Assembly (NCBI GenBank): GCA_000151295.1
Contig: GG745338.1
Span: forward strand, 1,301,209 to 1,314,582
Origin: Allomyces macrogynus ATCC 38327
Lineage: Eukaryota; Blastocladiomycota; Blastocladiomycetes; Blastocladiales; Blastocladiaceae
Direction: 5' to 3'
Length of the DNA stretch: 13,374 bases
Each line of letters begins with the position of its first letter. Within the stretch, counting starts at the first letter, position 1. Made by a program: the position numbers and the translations under genes. Under the pieces are notes generated by a model. The model had not been told where the DNA came from and searched no databases. It was given only the letters and a program-made list of their open reading frames with translations. This document shows positions 8,031 to 13,374 of the stretch, one piece after another.

Positions 8031-9231
8031 ATGGCCATTTCCGCACCACCACCATCCGCCACTGCCGCTGCCGACCGGCCATCCTACACCCCGCGCGGCG
8101 AGCGGTTCCTGTCCCTGTTCACCCTCCCACCGCGCCCCCATTCGCGCGCGTCCTACCCGGCCGACGCCCCGGCGCCACCACCACCCTACATCACCGTCTG
8201 CGCGCCGATGGTGCGGTACTCGAAACTGGCGTTCCGGCACGTCGTGCGGCAATTCGGCGTGGACGTGGCGTACACGCCGATGATCTTGGCCGACGTGTTC
8301 AAGAACTCGCCGTTTGCACGCGACACCGAGTTCACGACCGCGCCCGATGATACGCCCGTGGTGCTGCAGTTGGCGGCGAGTAACGCCGAGGACTTTGCGG
8401 CCGCGGCGGTCATGGCGGCGCCGTACGTCGACGCGGTCGATTTGAATGTGCGTTCACGCCGGTCGGTCCCGGTGTTGTCGCTCCATATTCATGGAATTGA
8501 TGCGCTGTTGGACGTGTAGTGCGGGTGCCCGCAGAAATGGGCGTTCAAGGAACGCATTGGCAGTTACCTGATGGAGCACCCGGAGAAGGTCGCCGATATG
8601 GTGGCCATGGCCCGGCGCCGTGTGCCGGAATTGGTGATTGCCGTCAAGATTCGCGTGCACGACGACGCGGCGACTCGCACCGTGGAAATGGCGAGGCGGC
8701 TCGAGAAGATGGGTGCCGGGGTGCTGGCTGTCCATGGGCGCACACGGCACCAGAAGTCTTCGGAGCCGTTAAACGTCGACGCGATTCGGCTGGTCAAGGA
8801 GAATGTGCGCGTGCCGGTGATTGCCAACGGTACGTCCGTCCGGCGCAAAAGCCCAAAGGGCCTCGACTAACGACCGTGCGATGTATCCAGGGAACGTGTT
8901 CACGCGTGCCGACGCCGACGCGCTCGCGCTCGCGACAGGTGCCGACGGAATCATGGCCGCACGCGGTTTGCTCGCCAACCCGGCGCTCTTTGCTGGATAC
9001 GACTCCACGCCGATCGCAGCGGCAAAAGCCTACTTTGACTATGCGGTCAAGTGCGGCACGCACGCGTACGTGATCCACCACCATTTGATGTACTGCCTCG
9101 AGGCGCACCTGAGCGTCTGGCAGCGCAAGCGGTTCAATGTGTGCACGTCGGTCGCCGCCATGGCCGATTATTTCCGGACGTGGGATGCGTGGAACGAGAA
9201 CGAGCAGGAATGGAATGGGTTGACGAACTGA
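8031..9231 (+). CDS. DUS4: tRNA-dihydrouridine synthase, Dus4 type
   Basis: The model is join(8031..8447, 8520..8829, 8891..9231), 355 aa. Dus4 is an FMN enzyme that uses NAD(P)H to reduce uridines 20a and 20b in the D-loop of tRNAs. After a Pro-rich N-terminus of about 50 residues comes the TIM barrel: VCAPMVRYSKLAFR (the Dus4 form of the first barrel strand), YTPMILADVF, DAVDLNCGCPQKWAF with likely catalytic Cys142, VKIRVHDD (Lys182), HGRT (211-214), PVIANG to Gly243, and ARGLLANPALFAGY. The C-terminal helical tRNA-binding region includes HHHLMYCLE. Intron 1 (72 bp, GTGCGT...TGTAG) and intron 2 (61 bp, GTACGT...ATCCAG, branch CTAAC) interrupt motifs that splicing restores exactly. Start context CAACCATGG is good. 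It is somewhat longer than human DUS4L (317 aa), mostly at the N-terminus. Its stop is 5 bp from that of the convergent MSS4 gene. Confidence 0.94.
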
Positions 9232-9236
9232 TTGCT

Positions 9237-9789
9237 TTATTCGGTTGGCGGGACCTTGTACCGCAGCCGCGCGACCTTGAGGTAGCACGTTGGCTTGTGT
9301 CCCGGGGTCGTGCGCATGAAGCCGAGCGGGCCGAGGTCGCAGTCTGGATCCGGATCAGCGGCAAGTGAGACATAACTGCGACGCGACCGGGTGGACGAGG
9401 AACGCGCGCACGAACATACCAGCACAGCACAGGTATTTGACGTCGGCACCAACCGTCTTGGAGAACCCGACGTTCTCGAAATGCATCATCGACGGGACAG
9501 CGTAGTAGCGCGCGTCGGTCGTGTCGGCGCCAACATTGATGCCGGGGAGTGCCGCGAGGTCGGGCGCGTCCGTGACGGTCTCGAGCGGCGCCGTGTTCGC
9601 GCGCAGGATCAGACACTGGCAGTGCTCGTTGGGGCAGTAGATCGCCCACGCGTTCTTGTTGGTACTGGTGGCGACGTGATTTGCTGGCGCATCGTGCAGC
9701 CTGGCGAGCCCTTGCAACCGTGGGGCCGCGCGGTCGCGCTCCTGCTGTGCAGCGAGAGCGGCGGCGACCTGGTCGGTCGTGAACGTCAT
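9237..9789 (-). CDS. DSS4: MSS4/RABIF-DSS4 family Rab chaperone (guanine nucleotide release factor)
   Basis: The model is complement(join(9237..9343, 9420..9789)), 158 aa. MSS4/Dss4 binds exocytic Rab GTPases (yeast Sec4, mammalian Rab8/Rab10), promotes GDP release and stabilises the nucleotide-free form in the cytosol. Zinc ligands are Cys52 and Cys57 (CPNEHC, a C-x4-C pair as in yeast Dss4) and Cys122 and Cys125 (CADC). The hallmark FENVGFSKTVG starts at residue 104, followed by VKYLCCADCDLGPLGF after splicing. The 76-bp intron (minus-strand GTATGT...ATCCAG, branch CTGAT) splits Asp124 and restores CADCDLGPLG. The C-terminus ends in YLKVARLRYKVPP. The first 45 residues are a non-conserved, Ala/Gln-rich extension. 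It is convergent with DUS4 and head-to-head with the PLC gene. Identity is secure; the start is the first in-frame ATG. Confidence 0.9.
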
Positions 9790-10030
9790 GGGTGCGTTCA
9801 GCGTCGTGCAAGTGGTTGCAGCTTGCAGGCTGGATTGTGCGCGACAACGTCGACAACGATAAAAGCGCCAAGGGATGGAGCCCAGGCCGTAAGCTGCAAA
9901 GGGGCGTGTCAGTCACGAGGCGCACGCGCATGCATATCTTTGGCTCATTTTTGCTCTCGTCGCGCGACTAGACCACCGCGCCGCGATGCTGGCCACCGTG
10001 GCGACCGAGAGCAACAACGCTCGCCGCTGC

Positions 10031-10060
10031 CCGCCGCCGCCGCCGCAGCAGCAGCAGCAG
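10031..10060. repeat. CCG/CAG triplet repeat
   Basis: About five CCG units pass directly into five CAG units on the plus strand. The tract lies in the MSS4-PLC spacer, so it is probably non-coding. Confidence 0.8.
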
Positions 10061-10215
10061 CGCGCCGCGCATCCGCACTTGGCGTCGGCCCCGACTGCAA
10101 TCCACTGCACGCAAGACTTGGCGTGCCCCGCTGGCCGACTGACCGGCGATGGACGCGCTCCGACGATTCGCGACCACCCGCTCTTCCCGCGCGTTCTGGG
10201 CGCTTCGATAACTCC

Positions 10216-10235
10216 CGTCGTCGTCGTCGTCGTCG
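10216..10235. repeat. CGT triplet repeat
   Basis: Six to seven CGT units in tandem lie in the MSS4-PLC spacer. No function is apparent. Confidence 0.8.
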
Positions 10236-10483
10236 CCCCCGGTCGCGCCTGTTCCTCGACGTGCGCGACGGCGCTCCCCCGCAAGCACTGCCCGCCGCGC
10301 TTCCCGGCCTGAATTGGTGGCGTGCACCGACCGGATCAGACTCGCAACTTGACGGTCGGCCTTGGGCGTTCGCGACCCCCCAAAACGGCTCCATTTCCCC
10401 CGGCCTCGAGCCGTTGAGCGCGCAGTCGGCCGCCGACTCATCGCGCGACCGCAGCAGCCCACCAACGCACCCGTCTGCTCGCC

Positions 10484-12768
10484 ATGCCCTCGTCCCCGTT
10501 TTCCGCCCGCCGCCTGCGCCGCCGGTCGAGTGCGCCGGCGCTGCGGTCGCGCACCTCGCTCGACCGCGCCGACGACGACGGCAGCTCCAGCGACGACGAC
10601 CATGGCCCCCGCAACGACCACCACCACCGTCACCCCGACGCCCGCGCGAGCGCCGCATCGGCAATCCCGCCCCCGCCCCCTTCCTCCTCCTCTTCCTCGT
10701 CCTCGTCATGGCGCCGCCCGCTCGCTCGTCTCCTGCGCAAATTAACCGGGCGGTCGTCGCACGCACACGCGCCGCCCTTATCGCGCGACTTGGCGCCCGG
10801 CTGCAGCGTTCTCTCGTCGGGCGCGTCCATGTACTTGGCAGGCGCGCACGTCGACGCGCACCCGCCGCCCGTCCCGCCAGACGTGCTCGATGCGCTGGCC
10901 GCGGGCGTGCGCGTGCTGAAAGTGACCCGGCGCGCCGTGCACGCGCGCGTCGTCACAGTGGATGTGCTCCGGCGGCAGGTACAGTGGCGGTCGAAAAGGA
11001 AACCGCGCGAGTTGACGACGAGTACGTCCTTTTTTTTCTCGCTCCGCGCGCCCGGTGCGATCGGTGATCGCGCGCGTGATCGCGCATCCAGGATGGCGTT
11101 GTGCGCGGGTTTGGGAGTGGGCCACTGGGAGCGATCGGCGGCACACGCATGTCTCACCTGTCTGGCCCCCCTTTTACCGTGTGTATCTATCTAGTCGACA
11201 TTGATGCGATCCACGAGGTGCGCGCCGAACTGTCGCTGCCCGGCGCCGCGACAGTCGCGGCCGTGCGCGCGTCCATGTCCTCGGCGTCCTCGTCATCGTC
11301 GTCCTCATCGTTCTATCCGGAAGAGGACGAGAACGCGATCCCCTCGACTGCGGCCCCACTGTCGCTGCACTACACGCAGCACGGCGCGCCGCGCGTGCTC
11401 GACGTGCTCTGCGCGACCCCGCGCGTGCGCGACGCTCTCGTGCACGTGCTCGACGCGGTCCGGTCGCACGCTCTGCAGCTCGACGGCCGCGACTACACGC
11501 TCTTGGTCCTCGATACGTGGATTCACCGCGCGTGGTCGTCGCTCGGCGCGCCCGACCACGCGCGCGTCCCGCTCGACCAGGTCGCCGCTGTCCTGAAATC
11601 GCTCAATGTCGCGCTGCACCGGCGCGACGTGCAGGCGCTACTGCACCGGCACGACCGCAGTGGGGTCGGGTCGCTCGACAAGACGGAATTCGCGCGACTG
11701 TGCCGGTCGCTGAAACGGTCGCCCGACGTGGTAAGGATATACGATACGGCGACGGGCGGCGAGGGCGGGAAGGCGGTCATGACAAGGGCCATGTTTGCCG
11801 CATTTGTGCGCGACGTGCAGCACGATACGCCGGATGATGTGGATGCGCTGTTTGATCAGTTTTCGACGACGGCGGCTTCGACCGGGACGGGAAGCGACGA
11901 GCGCGTCGTGGATCTCGCCGGGTTCCACCTGTTCCTGCTGTCGCCGCACAACGCGCCGCTCACGGCGACGCCGTCGGCGATGCGCATGGACCGTCCGCTG
12001 CACGAGTACTTCATCTCGAGCTCGCACAACACGTACCTCGAGGGCAACCAGCTCAGTTCCATGTCGTCGGTGGAAGCCTACATCCGCGTCCTGCAGCTCG
12101 GGTGCCGGTGCGTCGAGCTCGACTGCTGGGACGGGCCCAAGGACGACCCGATCATCTATCACGGGCATACGGCCACGTCCAAGATTTTGGTCAGGGACGT
12201 GGTTGCCGCGATTGCGCGGTACGCGTTTGTCGCGACCGAGTTCCCGCTGATCCTGTCGCTCGAAATGCACTGCTCGCCGCCGCAACAGTTCAAGGTCGCA
12301 TATTATCTGAAGCACTTGCTCGGGCCGATGCTCGTCACGGAACGACTGGCGAATGACGAGACACACCTGCCGTCACCCGAGGCGCTCAAGCGCCGGATCT
12401 TGGTCAAGGGCAAGGGCATGAAACTCGGCGCGCCCGCAGCGGCCGCGATTGCGCCCGCGACTGCCGCCGCGATCGACGTGGCGGGGAGTGCCGATTCGCA
12501 CGACCACGACGCGGGCAGCAAGGACTTGGCGCGGAGCAGTTCGCCCGTGCACACGCGGACGGCAACGCACGGGTCGGCACTGTTGCACCTAGCCGACGCG
12601 GATGTCGACGACTCCGAGACGCGCCCGCGCAGCTGGTCGTCGCCGCATGTCCCTGCCGCACCAGCGTCTCCGACCGCGCTCGGGTTTGCCGCGAGCGGGC
12701 CGCTCATCACGTCGCCGCCGACGGTTCCGCAGGCGCACGGTGGGGCAGGGAGTGGAATGGGCTACTAG
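10484..12768 (+). CDS. PLC1: Phosphoinositide phospholipase C with PH, EF-hand and X regions but no Y or C2 domain
   Basis: The model is join(10484..11021, 11195..12768), 703 aa. Complete enzymes of this family hydrolyse PIP2 to IP3 and diacylglycerol. Residues 1-130 are disordered with Pro and Ser runs. A PH-like domain (about 133-275) contains [10 protein letters not shown] and VQWRSKRKP and is joined by the 173-bp intron (GTACGT...ATCTAG). An EF-hand region (about 300-430) has one fair loop, Asp333 to Glu344. The X half-barrel (about 445-590) keeps all catalytic residues: His457, Asn458, Glu487, Asp489, His504 and Glu536, plus lysines in VKGKGMK. It reads LSLEMHCS where delta-type PLCs usually have Asn in place of Met. 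After X come about 110 Ala/Ser/Pro-rich residues resembling an X-Y linker, then a stop. The Y half-barrel, with its PIP2-binding residues, and C2 are absent here and not seen in the next 606 bp. It may be truncated, split or spliced to exons beyond the window. The family call is certain; the complete gene structure is not. Confidence 0.85.
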
Positions 12769-13374
12769 TCGCCTGCGACCCCGCATGCTAACATCATTGA
12801 TGAGGTGTGGTATTTTTTTCTTTGTCCGGTCTTGGGCGGGGGCGGAGGGGACTGCAAAGGGGATGAAGTAAGGGGGGTGCTGAGTGATCGACAAAAAAGC
12901 ATTATTATTAGCTTAGACTGCACTGGCGGGCAGTAAGGGAAGCAGGATATACCAAATATCAGGCTAGCAAAATTTCGCGCAAGAGGAGGGGACGACTTGT
13001 TGAATCTGTAGCGCTGATTTGCGGATATAAGTAGACTATTTTTTTTTTTTTTTTTCGTCCGTTGGCACGTCAGGAGCCGTGCTATTGTGGGTCGAATGAG
13101 CGGGATGAATAGAGATGCGACGATCGGAAGGATAAGACGTCGTCGCGTACCCAGGGTTTACACATAGAACTAAGCGTCAGTTACGAGACGAGAAGGGATG
13201 GCGTGCCTCAAGCGTTAGACATCGAGATACTAGTGACTCCGAGGGGACTGAGACTTTGACGTGAAAGAGTAGGTGGATGGACGGCTGGAGTGGGATGGGT
13301 TGATATGAGAAGGAATGCTGCAGAGCTTCGGGGAAGTTGCGGATGTTGCATTAGATTGATGGATCAAACTGCAG
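12769..13374. other. Lower-GC non-coding end segment
   Basis: No gene was recognised in these 606 bp. By hand count 12901-13374 is about 48% GC, compared with up to 75% in nearby PLC coding lines. From about 13080 the plus strand is purine-rich. Frames are interrupted often, and none of the PLC Y or C2 domain motifs could be found. The first part presumably holds the PLC 3' UTR and polyadenylation region, though no AATAAA is present. Confidence 0.5.
13039..13055. repeat. Poly(T) tract, 17 consecutive T
   Basis: A run of 17 T on the plus strand lies in the lower-GC segment. It could be a nucleosome-depleting tract, a poly(A) tail relic on the minus strand, or simple slippage. No flanking target-site duplication was recognised. 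Confidence 0.85.

Larger units (their letters stand above)
9790..10483. promoter_or_regulatory. Divergent spacer between MSS4 and PLC genes
   Basis: These 694 bp must hold both promoters. Long open frames cross it on both strands, but their translations are low-complexity Arg/Ala/Pro-rich or poly-Val/Gln and reflect high GC, not coding. Triplet repeats occur at 10031-10060 and 10216-10235. No recognisable gene or RNA was found. Confidence 0.5.

Noticed and set aside
7298..8062. Minus-strand open frame of 254 codons over the last TRAIP-like exon and the spacer
   Set aside because: It is antisense to the exon that ends in the PIP box, with Ser/Arg-rich sequence and no known domain.
6354..9231. 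SKP1, TRAIP-like and DUS4 as a co-transcribed ubiquitin or RNA cluster
   Set aside because: The spacers are 288-400 bp, each gene has its own start context, and eukaryotic neighbours on one strand are commonly unrelated.
10031..10235. CRISPR-like or functional repeat array
   Set aside because: The repeats are simple triplets without spacers, typical of microsatellites in a GC-rich eukaryotic genome.
9945..10766. Minus-strand open frame of 273 codons opposite the PLC N-terminus
   Set aside because: Its composition is low-complexity Arg/Gly, it has no motif, and it overlaps well-supported PLC coding sequence.
9391..11067. Plus-strand open frame of about 558 codons
   Set aside because: It runs antisense to MSS4, through the divergent spacer and out of frame over the PLC first exon. 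Its translation is Arg/Ala/Pro-rich with no family signature; high GC removes stop codons.
11101..11194. Separate PLC start inside the intron
   Set aside because: The frame is open but starts at GTG and lacks the first half of the PH domain. The upstream exon supplies that half in matching phase.
12769..13374. tRNA gene, transposon end or PLC Y-domain exon
   Set aside because: I found no B-box-like sequence, no terminal inverted repeat and no Y or C2 motif in any frame.

Overview
The window is nuclear DNA from a GC-rich eukaryote with compact genes, most likely a zoosporic (flagellated) fungus or a close relative. Genes are interrupted by small introns, mostly 57-87 bp, with CTRAY-like branch sites. 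Start codons have strong Kozak contexts (for example ACCATGG), and several leaders are pyrimidine-rich. There is no operon, Shine-Dalgarno or other prokaryotic signature. A SAXO-type axonemal microtubule protein implies that the organism builds a cilium or flagellum. Together with fungal-like small introns this suggests Blastocladiomycota or Chytridiomycota, but that placement is inference.

Layout, left to right. A GRAM plus VASt sterol-transfer protein of the Lam/Ysp2/Aster family lies on the minus strand from 2470 to the left edge, with its C-terminus off the window. A 650-bp divergent promoter region with a 16-C run follows. Next come SAXO (3121-4406, one intron), a 974-bp spacer, and SKP1 (5381-5953, one intron). 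A TRAIP-like RING E3 ligase with a C-terminal PCNA-binding (PIP) box occupies 6354-7742 with four introns. DUS4, a tRNA-dihydrouridine synthase, occupies 8031-9231 with two introns. Only 5 bp beyond its stop is the stop of the convergent MSS4/RABIF-DSS4 homologue (9237-9789, minus strand, one intron). A 694-bp divergent spacer rich in triplet repeats leads to a phosphoinositide phospholipase C (10484-12768, one intron). The last 606 bp hold no recognisable gene and are much less GC-rich.

The genes are functionally unrelated housekeeping and cytoskeletal genes: lipid transfer, axoneme, SCF ubiquitin ligase, replication-linked ubiquitin ligase, tRNA modification, Rab chaperone and lipid signalling. 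I see no mobile element, viral gene, gene-cluster logic or clearly new multi-gene system. The most unusual items are a PLC that has PH, EF-hand and X regions but stops before any Y or C2 domain, just where base composition changes; a TRAIP-like protein whose RING appears to end in Cys-x2-His; the nearly overlapping DUS4/MSS4 3' ends; and a strong bias to GTACG at 5' splice sites.

All gene models were built by eye from translation, splice consensus and remembered family motifs. Exon joins are consistent in phase and restore conserved motifs, but no transcript or database evidence was available.
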